NCBI GenBank assembly: GCA_963513935.1
Contig: OY740765.1
Coordinates: 147,895,830-147,959,829 of the forward strand
Source: Aphrophora alni
Lineage: Eukaryota; Arthropoda; Insecta; Hemiptera; Aphrophoridae
Length of the DNA stretch: 64,000 bases
Direction of reading: 5' to 3'
In this document: positions 11,130 through 21,545 of the stretch, piece by piece
Position numbering within the stretch: the stretch's first letter is position 1
How the letters are laid out: each line of letters starts with the position of its first letter
Position numbers and translations under genes: made by a program
The notes under the pieces: generated by a model
Told to the model about the DNA's origin: nothing
Seen by the model: the letters and a program-made list of their open reading frames with translations, nothing else
Databases searched by the model: none

Positions 11130-12985
11130 CAGGATAGTTCCAGTCACAAAGGACGGATGTCGCAGTTTTCGGGAAAATATGGGCGAATTTTGATAGATTC
11201 GGAGGTGGAAGTTAGCCTTATAAATAGAAATGTATCCAAAGTAAAAATATACGATTCTGAGGTCATGGTAGAGAGGGTAACGGGGAGAACTTTGACAATA
11301 TAATATAGGAATTCAAATTAACGATTTAAAAATTTTAAATTACAATATTAAAGCTGAATTCCAAGTTTATGAATTACCAAGAGGTTACATGACTATTTTG
11401 GGGACCAATATTTTAAGACAAATGGAGCTAATAATTAGTATGAAATTTAACACACTACTTATAGGAAGTATGACAATAAAAATGGCAAGATTACATAAAA
11501 AATTTTTAAAAACAATAAAACTTTGAAACCGGCCACCTAAAAAGCTGTCTAAATCGGAAATTTTGAAAGGTCAAAAAGATCATATAGAATATATGAAATT
11601 ATTGCATTCAAATTGAAAATCAATCACAAACCATGAATTCCTGAAATATACACTTTACTGTAGCGTGAACAAGATTATACCGGCGAGTAGTGAAATGATG
11701 GTAAAATTGATGGTGAGGGGGTCGAAGAATTCTACATACAAAAATTCAAAAAATATGAAGGAACTTATAAATTGTGAAGTTTATATTGAACCAATGGAAA
11801 GTATTTCCAAAGGGATTTTGGGTGCCTTTGCTGTGATGACTATGTAACAATTGCATTTGCTGTCCAACAAATGTATTTCTAGAATCACAAATTTATCAAA
11901 CATAGGCGTCAGCATCCCTAAAGGTACACTCATAGCGAAATTAGAAATCGCGGACAAGGCATCTTTAGCAATAAGCAAAGTTAATATGATATTAAATTTC
12001 AAAAATGAAACAAGTACCGACTTGCAAATTGAAATAGAACTTGCAAAAAAAACTAGCTCACTTAACCAACTCAGAAAAAACGGATTTTATAAAAATGCTA
12101 TTGAAAATAAAGAGATATCAACGATGATTCGAGCGATTATCTTAAAACAATCAAGGACCTAGAATTACACATAAATACGGGCAATGACTCCCCAATTTTT
12201 GTAAGGTCATATAGGAATCCACTCGCATGGAGACCAATAGTTGACAAATTGATCCAAGACCAACTAAAAAAAGGGAATTATTGAACCTTGTCAAAGTCCC
12301 TGGAATAGTCCATAGTAAAAAAGGAAAATCTAGATGGTTAAAAGTATAGATTTTGTGTAGATTACCGAAAATTAAACTCTGTAACAACGAGGGATTTGCA
12401 CCCTCTTCAAATATACAAGACACTTAACATATCTTAGGGGGTTCAAAATTATTTTCAGTTATCATCGTGGAAAACCGCATTCAACATTAAACAATATTTA
12501 TCAATATTTGAGGGTCCCCATGGGATTAGCAAACTCCCTGCCATTTTTTCAAAGAGTGTTGGGTTTAAAAAAACAACATTTGTTTAGTTTATTTGGATGA
12601 CGTAATTTGTTTTAGTAAAGCCATCCACGAACACATAATCTCCCTGTCCAAAATATTCGACAGATTTAAAGAACTAAATTTGACTGTAAACTTTAAAAAA
12701 TGCAAATTCACGGTAAAAGAGGTAAAGAAATTATTTAGAATTTGCAATCAATGAAAATGGCATTAAGCCAGATCAGAAAAAGATAGAAGCAGTAAAAAAA
12801 TTCCCAGTACTTAAAACAGTAAAAAATGTTAGAAGTTTTCTAGGATTAATAACCGGATTTCTATTGTAGCCACATACAATATTTTCCTAAAATTGCAAAA
12901 TCGTTATTTAACTTGACCAAAGATGTCATAAAATTTCAATGGACAGAAAATTGTCAATCAGCTTTAGAAAAGTATTTCTACTATA
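11130..12985 (+). pseudogene. Ty3/Gypsy pol relic (protease, RT)
   Basis: Fragments in shifting + strand frames keep the order of a Ty3/Gypsy pol. The protease segment at 11181-11222 reads GRILIDSEVEVSLI, where the catalytic D-S/T-G motif is spoiled by Gly to Glu. RT words follow: RFCVDYRKLNSVT at about 12348, GSPWGLANSLPFFQRVL near 12510, YLDD at 12590-12601 (the catalytic box), INENGIKPDQKKIEAVKKFP at about 12748-12807, and VRSFLGL just after. The trace fades near 12985, shortly after FQWTENCQSAL, so RNase H, integrase and the 3' LTR are missing. Many frameshifts and stops show that it is old. Confidence 0.85.
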
Positions 12986-12989
12986 TTTG

Positions 12990-14499
12990 TGCATTCATTT
13001 TGGTAAAAATATAATCAATTTATAAAATTTGCATTTTAGACAAATTTAATTTATATGTAAACAAATAGAAATTTGCTAAAATGTTAGGCCAAATTTGACA
13101 TAAGCTTTGTACCTACCTACCTTTGTACTAGATAAGCCTTACAATAACATTCACTCAAAACAATAAACTATGCAAATAATAATACACATATTATAACTAG
13201 TAGCCTATAAACAAGTTATAATAAATAAATCACTGTATATAACAAAATAAGTTCACAATAACAGAAATAAATCCAGCCACACACACAGAACATTATCAAT
13301 TAGGCATATATTTAGGACACAAAACAAGTCAATAAAACGGCAATTTCAAGTTCAGAAAGAATCATCTAAAATTAAACCTATGACGTAAAAGGTGGTACCA
13401 TAAGAAAGATCTAAATTTCTTCTTCCTAATAGTGTAAAAAACTGTTACAAAATATCAATGTAAGTTATCTATATTTCATATTTAGTAACCGTACCAAAAA
13501 GAAAATGAGTCAGGTTTGGTTTGGTTACTACTTCGTAGAATGTAATAAATATCAAAAATTATTACAGATAGCATAATTTTGAATACGTAATTCGAAAGAG
13601 AAAGAAAAATACTATAAAATATTGTCAACTTGTGGTATTTGGACAAGAATTACCATTTACAAAAATTATATGATCCATGAGTTCACATTTTCTTATATTA
13701 TTGTACCGTTCCCTCAGGTGCATCACTCCTGCGGAAAAATACAAAACTTTATCAAATTCTTGAATATTTATCTTTCGTGAGAAGGGTTTTGTGATACATG
13801 ATTATGAAAGATTGAAACATAACCTTTACAATGATATATTACACATTTCAATTAAATAATATTTACTAGGCTCAAAGTTGAATTGAAATAATGTGATTTT
13901 TAGCATGTAAAAACATGTTAAAATTCTTGATTTTGTTTAATTTTTATATAATGAAAACTATAACAGAGAGAAAGATTTGGAAAGCACTGATCGAAAGAGG
14001 AAGATTGATCTATAGAACAGTGTTGTGGTAGATTTGTTTGACAGAAATATGGATTTGTGAAAATTATAGAAAGAAAGGCATAATTTATGATTTACAACTG
14101 TCTAGTTATTTCTTTACTCTTACACATCAAAATATGCAAACTTTACCATTTAATTAAATATTATGCTCAATTAAAGTTCAAGCTTGTTAAACAGTTTGAG
14201 CCATAAAAAGCTCGACCTCAGCTAAAGTATAGCAGCATCAATTATTTCATGTCTAAAACAGGAAATTTGGTAACGAGCAGTTAACATGCAAACATTATTT
14301 TGTTAAAAATAAAAAATAAAATTGTATTTTTAAATATTCATCTAACCTGAAGATATATAAATGTGGAAAAAGAAAATTAATAACTATAATAATATAAAAT
14401 TTATAGCCAAAAAACAATACGTTGAATAACTCAAAATGCGGAATACAAAATATTTTGAAACACTAAATAAACTCAAATGAAGCCCAAATGGGGTAATGA

Positions 14500-14546
<47 letters not shown>

Positions 14547-15440
14547 TTAATATTTAAAAGTAATTCTTTGGGTAAAATGGCAGTAAAGATCATTCTTGGG
14601 ATATTTTTCTCAAATTATAGAAAAACAACAAGGATTTTAGAAAGTAAAATTAAATAACGATAAAGTATTTAAAAGAGCACAGTTGTTTAAGTTTAGTCAA
14701 AAATGGCTAAATCGTTTTCAAATAAAAAAATTTTAAAAGTGTGAAAATTTTCAAATAACAAAATAAGTATATTTGAAAATAAAACATGAAAATTGTATGG
14801 TTGAAGTAGAATAAGAATAGGTAGTTTGTAATTAATGTAAGATCAATAGAAGCATATATATTATGAACTGGGGGGAGGGGTTCACTAACACCTTGGACGA
14901 CGAATAACTCCACACAACTAAGAGGACTACAGCGAAAAACTAAAGAGATTCTACCCAAAAGGAACCAGGAACCAAAGTAAAAAGTGTAAAATTCAGTAAG
15001 GATCAGAATATGGTCAAGAAAATAATATGAATTTTTTCTATCAAAATTTTTTCTATGGTAAACATCTCTGATGTATATGTTTTTAATATCATATATGAAC
15101 ATTTGGGTATGAGAAAGCTATCGAGAGCACAGTTGTCGTTCTTGGAAATGGAATCATGCAATCATTTCAAAGCAGTATTTCGACATGTTCTATTATTGTA
15201 TGTTAAATTATCTAAAATCTAAGACAGTGTCAAATGCTTGATTTTCACTTTTTTACTGATAACTACCGAACTGTCATTTGTTGGTAACGGATAGTTTTGT
15301 TTGGTTGGTATTTAGATTGGGAAAGGGTGTGGGAGAAAATTAGTTTGTACAGTGTTTTCGAACCGTTTATTATACTCTGTGATGGTGCATGAAATCTGGT
15401 TAGTTCTGTATAACATATTTTCATGTTTATTGTTCTGTGC
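12990..15440. repeat. Intronic AT-rich sequence with internal repeat family
   Basis: Stretches at about 13590-13690 and 13960-14090 resemble each other and also 7850-7950 in the preceding intron. Shared wording includes AAGAAAAATACTATAAAATA and a 'gacAGAAATATGGATTTGTGAAAA'-like block a little further on. I cannot assign the family; no terminal repeats or coding sequence were seen. The remainder shows nothing identifiable. Confidence 0.45.
14504..14544. repeat. (AT)n microsatellite
   Basis: About 41 bases of uninterrupted AT dinucleotides within the large BTBD intron. Confidence 0.97.
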
Positions 15441-15442
15441 AG

Positions 15443-15677
15443 ATTTGTAGCAGATCGAAGGATATTTGTCGTAGGTTTTGGCTTGTACGGATCAATCCAT
15501 GGACCTACAGATTACGATGTACAATTACAAATTATCCATACATCTTCAGGCAATGTTTGTGGTTTAAATAGTACAAGCTTTAGTTGTGATGGATCTAGCT
15601 ATACCTTCAGAGTGATGTTCGTAGAACCAGTGGAGATATTACCTAACACTAGTTATACAGCATCTGCAACATTAAAA
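15443..15677 (+). CDS. BTBD2: BTBD1/BTBD2-like protein, PHR-domain exon
   Basis: Bounded by TTCTGTGCAG (ends 15442) and a consensus GTAAGT donor at 15678. The first base completes an Arg codon; 78 codons follow and the exon ends in phase 0. It encodes [52 protein letters not shown] and ASATLK, the core of the PHR beta-sandwich. The [14 protein letters not shown] string is nearly invariant in BTBD1/2/3/6, and the preceding [14 protein letters not shown] context supports the splice join. In relatives the PHR domain contributes to partner binding. The reading frame is intact. Confidence 0.95.
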
Positions 15678-17119
15678 GTAAGTCCAGAAGCTTTCGGAAA
15701 TGTGCCAGAAGTAGATGGATCTAAGGTTATTTATAAGATATTTCTGTACCAGTTATAATATTATAGTGATACGGGTACTGTACTGGCTATTTTTAGTATC
15801 AGGTACAGCCTCCAAAATATATACACATGGTAGTCATGATATATATCAAGTATCTTAAAAGTATTAATACTCCAAAATATTTTCTTTGCGAAAATGCATA
15901 CAACAATGGAATTCTAGATGTGTGACCTTGCTATGGTTTACAACACCATGATACATTTAACTGTCACATTTTGCTACTGGGGAAAGTCCTGCAGAGGAAG
16001 TCGTGAAAATCTTCAATGTAAGCATAGGTCGAGTAGTACCTCATTTTAAAGGTCTTTGTTAGTAGAACACTGCCGCAAACCCGACCTAGCAGTAATTATT
16101 TTCATTACTTTTTTTTGTAAAATACATTTCCCTTGAAAACCAAATGATTCATTATTTTTTCTTGCTCAAATTTTATTCTAGTCTAATCGTGGGTGTTGTA
16201 GACAATTTATCAAGAATTAATGTTTTTTGTTTTTTTATTTGATAACTCAATTATCCTTTAAGATACAGAAGAAAAAAATTTTTTAATCCATTTTGTTTCC
16301 CGTTAAAAAAGGAAAATATTTTGTCTTTTGTAAATAGTTTGTGAACTTAACGGTTTCTGAGATATTCAACATTAAAAAGTTTAAATAACCACCATTTTGA
16401 AATGAATGAAGGAAATCTGTTGATTATTTTTCTCAAATTGGTTCTTTATAACATAATTAGCATGTAAAATTTCATATTATTTACCATTAAAAAAAAAAAA
16501 AAAAAAAAAAAGATTTTTTGTTGTCGTTAAAAACACAAAATCGTGGCTAGATAAAAAACTAAGGCATTTTATGAAATTTGTTTATATGAACTTTTTCATT
16601 GGTTTTGATGTGAGGAACAAGTTCTTGAATTCCTGAAATATTTATCTAGAATTCCTGTATATCTAAATCTAAATAAATATATTTATAAAAATATACAATT
16701 TGGTAACTTTGACCCCCACTAAAAAATAAACACATAAAAATTTAACTTTCTCACATTTATAATGTAGAGCAAGTTATGTGGTTGGTAAAATAATCAATAT
16801 CAAGTTTTTTGTAGATAACTGATTTGGTTTATATAGTTTATTATATTAATTTCAAGTCGTTGATTACCATTAAATTTTATTTAAGACCTATTCATAATTT
16901 TTTAAAACCAAATGATGATCAACTATTTTGTTTAGCAACTGATTTTGTTTATGTCATTTCTTATATGAATTTCAGGTCCCTGATTACGAATTACTATTAA
17001 ATTTTATTTAGGACTTATTTTGTTCTTTAAAAACAAAAGCAATCAATTATTTATTAAACCTATATAAGTATCTAGAAAGTGAAATACTTACTTTACTAAA
17101 TTTTCTTGCCCTTGTATAG
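15678..17119 (+). other. BTBD intron (1442 bp)
   Basis: Runs from GTAAGTCC to TTGTATAG. It contains a fragment of the mariner-type MITE found at 35, 38 and 39.6 kb (15960-16090) and an A tract at about 16491-16511. No coding sequence is visible. Confidence 0.85.
15960..16090 (+). repeat. Fragment of a dispersed MITE family
   Basis: The segment around AGCATAGGTCGAG, AAAGGTCTTTGTTAGTAGAA and GCCGCAAACCCGACCT closely resembles the right-hand parts of the copies at 34941-35186 and 39503-39753. Only this end of the unit is present here. Confidence 0.7.
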
Positions 17120-17278
17120 GGACCAGACTCTCACTATGGAACGCGAGGGCAAAGAAAAGTTATACAAGAATGTCCGAATGGAAAGAAGGTGACATTTCAT
17201 TTTTCCTATGCTGCTGGCAACAATAATGGCACATCTGTAGAAGATGGACAGATTCCAGAAATACTTTTCTACACATAG
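17120..17278 (+). CDS. BTBD2: BTBD1/BTBD2-like protein, terminal coding exon
   Basis: The exon starts after TTGTATAG in phase 0 and encodes [20 protein letters not shown], then [20 protein letters not shown] and QIPEILFYT, followed by TAG at 17276-17278. GPDSHYG, the NNNGTS-EDGQIPE string and the FYT carboxy end are the expected last strands and terminus of BTBD1/BTBD2. With the three preceding exons this gives 310 codons plus stop. The stop codon is directly followed by GTAATATTTT, so the exon may end there on a splice donor (see the 3'UTR entries). The next 360 bases show no poly(A) signal before a Penelope-like insertion. Confidence 0.95.
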   Translation, partial: GPDSHYGTRGQRKVIQECPNGKKVTFHFSYAAGNNNGTSVEDGQIPEILFYT

Positions 17279-17655
17279 GTAATATTTTGGTTTGTACAAA
17301 TTGAGTTATAAATATCTTTATATTTTGAAATATACATTTTTTGGACTAATATAATATACTGTATATGAATTAATGTTGATGGCGTTGAAATCCTCCTTCA
17401 ATGCAAATTTTATTTTCCTCGAGTCATTTCTTGTAAATATGAAGAAGTTTCAAGAGACCAGATTTGAGGAATAGGGTAGATGAGAAAGCAGTACTTAGCG
17501 TAATTCGGCAATTATTGCAAACATATTAACTAGTACATAATTATGGTGAAAGAGAAGTTTTTGTTTCACCGAGTGAGGAATTTTTTATCAATTCACCATA
17601 AAATTTATCTTGTTTACACTGATGACCGACGGTATCTGATAGAATTCCATTTTAA

Positions 17656-18367
17656 CAAATAAAACACAATTTTTCTTTTATAAATTCTATAATTTATTTG
17701 GTCTAGCCGACCATGGTTTCGCTAACACTGTAAACCAGCTTATTATTGTAAACAAAATTTAGGAAAGATGTTAGTAAATTCCAAAGATAAAATAGAAAAA
17801 ATGCAAAAAAGTGGTGTGTACAAACTGACATGTAGTATTTGTAATGCTGCTTATGTTGGCCAAACAGGCCGTAGTTTTAAGTGTAGGTTAGGTGAGCATG
17901 AAAGGAGTTGGCGGTTAGGTTATAATGATTCTAGTTTTTCTAACCATTTAAAAAATCATGCACTGGCAGATTTTTATTCTAATATTAATTTTGAAATTCT
18001 ACATGTGAACGTAAAAAGTAGAAAATTAAATGTTTTGGAAATTTTAGAAATTAAGAGACTTTTGTGTAATGATGCTAATCTAGTTTTAAATTACCAAACG
18101 GAATTTTTGTCATTTTCTCCTTTACTGCAACCTCTATTCAAGGTTGGTTAATACCTGTATGAATGGCCTGTGGGGGTTTTTTCCCCTGGGTCTTTGTGCT
18201 TTGTTTGCTAACGGGAATTTCCTGCCTTTCTCAACCTTTTATAATAGTTCTTGTGTGTATTGTATTTAGTCTTGTAAGAGCCTCGTCAATGCCGTAACTG
18301 ACGAAACCGTGGTCGGCTAGACCAAATAAATTATAGAATTTACAAAAGAAAAATTGTGTTTTATTTG
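17656..18367 (+). mobile_element. Short Penelope-like element with inverted arms
   Basis: Two 66-base arms (17656-17721 and 18302-18367) are reverse complements with only a few mismatches; each carries GGTCTAGCCGACCA or its complement. They enclose a GIY-YIG endonuclease frame. Penelope-like elements are flanked by terminal repeats (pLTRs) in direct or inverted orientation, so this looks like a 5'-truncated copy with a short inverted partial pLTR. The tail before the right arm (GCCTCGTCAATGCCGTAACT then GACGAAACC) resembles the tail of the units at 25.9-30.2 kb. Confidence 0.8.
17726..18151 (+). pseudogene. Penelope-type GIY-YIG endonuclease domain
   Basis: A single open frame (first Met at 17768, but open from 17726) encodes the C-terminal endonuclease of a Penelope-like retroelement. 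The signature SGVYKLTCSICNAAYVGQTG contains the GVY and YVG pair of GIY-YIG nucleases and the Cys pair typical of insect Penelope proteins. It is followed by RSFKCRLGEHERS with the catalytic-region Arg and His, and by a Leu/Ile-rich end closing with a stop at 18149-18151. In full-length elements this domain nicks DNA for target-primed reverse transcription. The reverse transcriptase is completely absent, and the upstream frame closes at a TAA near the left arm, so the copy is truncated, not a host gene. Surprisingly the remaining frame has no internal stop. Confidence 0.88.
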
Positions 18368-19673
18368 ATAAAATTTATCTAATACATAATACAGTCCTGT
18401 GATTGATTTCTTTTATTCCAGTTTGTCTAAGATTATACCGTACAAATCCCAGGAAATTGTGGCTATGACCTTACCAACCTTCATCAAATTTGATTTGTCG
18501 GCATATTTGAACCATATTTCATGAGGGTTTTTTCATTTGTCCAATATCTCAAAATTTGGGGGTAGGCTGTTATAAAAAACACAAAGTTACAATTTTCATA
18601 ACATTATGTTAAACAATTTTGCTCAAGCTTCTAAGGACTCTAACATAACGCATCAGCTCTACTAATTTCATTCAGATTTTAGTGAAATGTGAAGAGTAAT
18701 GACTCAAACCCATGTGCAGATGGCACGTTAATAGTTATTTATATCCCTTGGGTACCCTGCTTCGTTATAGATTGAGTATTTTGTTAAACGAGCAAGTGTG
18801 CAAAGAAAACATTATTTTACATACAAATATTAAACAGTTATAGGGATGGATCATTTTTAAAACAATACCTTCTCATTCGTAAGATTTTCAATATTCTTAC
18901 TTTGGCACCAAGTCTTATATTATAATCTATTTTTTCATTGTATTATTTTCTATGTTTCATCGGAATTGCTCAATTTTTAAACTTATAAAAAGTGAAACTA
19001 TAATGTAAAAAAACAAAATTTCTAAGAATATGTTATGAGTTAAGGCAACAAACAAAATAACATACAACAGTGCTGTTTAAAAAAACATTGTAATTGTTTT
19101 GATGAATCATAGAAAGATGTTCAAGAGGTACATAATGGTAACACTATGGGACATTATGTCCCTAAGAAATTATGAACGCTATCGGTCATTATCTAACAAG
19201 GTCTATAAAAATGTCCATTATGTAATAAGGGCATAATGGATGTTCTTATGTACCTCGTTATATAGGGAAGTTTAACATGTGGAGGTAAATCAAAAATATT
19301 ACTGTTCAGGAATAATTGAAAAAAAAATAAATAAAATGTCTTGATCACCATCAGTAATAGCTTGATTTTAATACAATTTATGCTGATAATGTGTTTATAG
19401 CGAAGCAGGTTTAGGCTATATTTAAATTAATACATAAATTTCCAAAAATGTCGTTCATGGTTTATTTCACTTTTTGACTGACAACTACTCAACTGACAAT
19501 TTTGGTGATGTATAGTTGTGTGGATGTGTAGTTGTGTGGATGTATAGTGAGAAAGATTGTGAAAACCACACCATTTAAATAGACATCTTCTATACCACCT
19601 CGAGTGATTCCTTAATACTTCTAGGATGCTACTTCAAATTCTTTAATTGTTAACAGATTTCTTTATTTTCCAG

Positions 19674-19765
19674 ATGTTCCAGAACTATTTCTTGCTGTGA
19701 TCTCATTGTCTTTAAATACAGGCATAAATTTGAACAATAAATTATAGAAGACAAAATGTATTACA
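19674..19765 (+). other. Possible BTBD terminal 3'UTR exon with poly(A) signal
   Basis: Begins after TTTATTTTCCAG and contains AATAAA at 19736-19741. If the splice donor overlapping the BTBD stop is used, this would be the last exon, with cleavage soon after 19755. The support is two splice-like motifs and one hexamer only. Confidence 0.25.
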
Positions 19766-20640
19766 GTTGATAAAAGATTTTTAGTTTATAGAATCTCTAG
19801 TTAGCTTATGTTTAAAATGTTTTTTAAAAATTAATTTTGATGTTATTTAGTTGTTTTTATAATTATAAATTTATGTAACTGTATGGCAATCAAACAATTC
19901 ATTTGTACTCATGGTTAAACTTATTACATGACTGAGTTTATTTTGCATTTTGTTTTGTATTTAATACCTGTTGTTAATTTGTGGTAGTAATAGTGATGTA
20001 GAAAAACTTTGTGCCTTCAAACATTTGAAAATGTGTAAGGTTAATTAATTTAATTTTATCGCATTTATATTTATTGAACTAGACCCAATGTTCGGGCGTC
20101 ATTTTGTAAGGTTATTTATGTTAAATTCTTTAAATATATCAATCGTTAATTATTTAGCTTGTGAATTTAATAGTTATTACATCATTTTCAAATTTTAAAT
20201 AAAAGAATTTAGGGTTCAGGATCCAATCTGTACTTACCAGGAAGACATCCGTGACACGTGAATGTAAGGATATACTCAATAAGAATTTACTCACTCATTT
20301 TTCAATAATGAAAATCTTCTTTTAATAGCAAGAGTTTGAATTGTTATGAATAAAAAAAAAGAATCTTAACTGAACATCATATACACTTATTTACTAATAC
20401 AGATATGTTAATATGATAACAAGACATTTCTAAAATTGCATGTAAAGCTCATATACAAAAGAATCTAATTCGGTATTTCAAGTTCAAAAACATGTTATTG
20501 ATGCACATACATTGTTTTTTACTCACATGTTGTGTCCAAGTTTACCACATAATATAAAACCTTAACAAAAACTTCACTGTGATAACTTTTTATATATTTT
20601 TACTTTTATAACGCTCCATAATTTCTGAAACGTAGAGCGT
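19766..20640. other. Intergenic, nothing identified
   Basis: AT-rich sequence without coding features or clear repeats. Confidence 0.4.
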
Positions 20641-20650
20641 GCAGAATACA

Positions 20651-20838
20651 CGTCCACCCTCTAAGAAGGCTAAGCTGGAAGAGACTCGGTTGTGGAACCG
20701 AAACGGAATGCCCACTGCTTTGCATGGCTAGCATTGGGCAATTCCTGGAATTGTTATATTTTTCCGTTCCTAATTGCACCGTAGTTTTAGTTGCAATGCA
20801 ACCCGCACTTTTGTCAATTGTGACCTAGAGGGTGTACA
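20651..20838. mobile_element. Possible small MITE
   Basis: A moderately GC-richer island of about 190 bases flanked by short inverted ends: CACCCTCTA near the left end and TAGAGGGTG at the right. Size and inverted ends suit a MITE, but no target duplication is certain. Confidence 0.3.
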
Positions 20839-21020
20839 TTATATTCAAATTAGCGCTTAAATTAATTTCATTGATTTATGATTTGTTTACAATGTTTTTT
20901 GATTAAATTATTTAAGTTTGTTATTAATTATTTTAATTTTTTATGTGAGCTTCCTAATTATTAATATTATTAATCTAATTGCTTAATCACTTAAATTATT
21001 ATTAATTTATATTTTTATTT

Positions 21021-21124
21021 GGTTGGAGATGTCCCATGCTTACAGAAACCCCCTCCTTTGAGATTCGCATTACGCAGTAATAAGAATCTCGAAGAAACAG
21101 CATGGAAGCTGGGACACTCCAACC
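21021..21124. repeat. 104-base hairpin
   Basis: GGTTGGAGATGTCCC at the left pairs with GGGACACTCCAACC at the right with one bulged base, and ATGC with GCAT next to it. An inner stem GAGATTC/GAATCTC lies at about 21058-21090. It could be a foldback repeat or a structured RNA; the sequence does not decide. Confidence 0.6.
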
Positions 21125-21239
21125 CCTTGCCACCTTTTACGGAGAACAAGAGCAGTTCTAATAATAATTTTGAAAGAAAAAAATTTTTTGTTTATATTAT
21201 TTAACAATTTCAAAAATACAAAATATTAATAAACTACAA

Positions 21240-21545
21240 CACCATAAATTTTTAGCAAGTGTTACATATTTTTCAAAAACATCATAATTTTTAGTGAGTA
21301 TTACATGAGTTTTCAAAGACATAAATTTTTTGTATTGTTACATATTTTTCAATAACATAAATTTAGTGAGTATTACTTGAGTTTTCAAAAACATAAATTT
21401 TTTGTATTGTTACATATTTTTCAATAACATCATAAATTTAGTGAGTATTACATGAGTTTTCAAAAACATAAATTTTTTGTATTGTTACATATTTTTCAAT
21501 AACATCATAAATTTAGTGAGTATTACATGAGTTTTCAAAAACATA
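21240..21545. repeat. Tandem repeat, about four units of 72-76 bp
   Basis: The words GTTACATATTTTTCAA and AGTGAGTATTACATGAG alternate; successive GTTACAT positions are 21261, 21337, 21409 and 21484. The units are AT-rich and clearly similar, with the first the most diverged. Diffuse relatives (ACAACATAATATTGTT, ACATATCA) continue to about 22100. Confidence 0.85.

Larger units (their letters stand above)
9279..15442 (+). other. BTBD intron (6164 bp) with Gypsy relic
   Basis: The largest intron of the gene in this window, from GTAAGATT to TGTGCAG. About half of it (9570 to about 12985) is a decayed Ty3/Gypsy element in the same orientation as the gene. From 13000 to 15440 it is AT-rich, with an internal repeat related to the previous intron and a 41-base AT microsatellite. 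A G tract lies at 9696-9705. Confidence 0.85.
17279..19673 (+). other. BTBD 3'UTR or possible 3'UTR intron
   Basis: Sequence downstream of the BTBD stop. CATAG|GTAATA at the stop looks like a 5' splice site, and TTTATTTTCCAG ending at 19673 like a 3' splice site. The interval carries the Penelope-like insertion at 17656-18367 and an imperfect inverted repeat near 19118-19250 (AGAGGTACATAATGG against its complement ATGTACCTC). Otherwise nothing is identifiable. Whether it is intron, UTR or intergenic cannot be settled from sequence alone. Confidence 0.4.

Noticed and set aside
14707..15102. 131-codon - strand frame inside the BTBD intron
   Set aside because: Aromatic- and Leu-rich, without motifs; looks like AT-rich chance.
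17620..17650. CTGATGA followed by GAATT as a hammerhead ribozyme
   Set aside because: The GAAA part of the core and a convincing stem II are missing.
20680..20760. tRNA gene or tRNA-derived SINE head
   Set aside because: GGTTGTGGAACC hints at a T-arm, but no cloverleaf with A and B boxes could be assembled.
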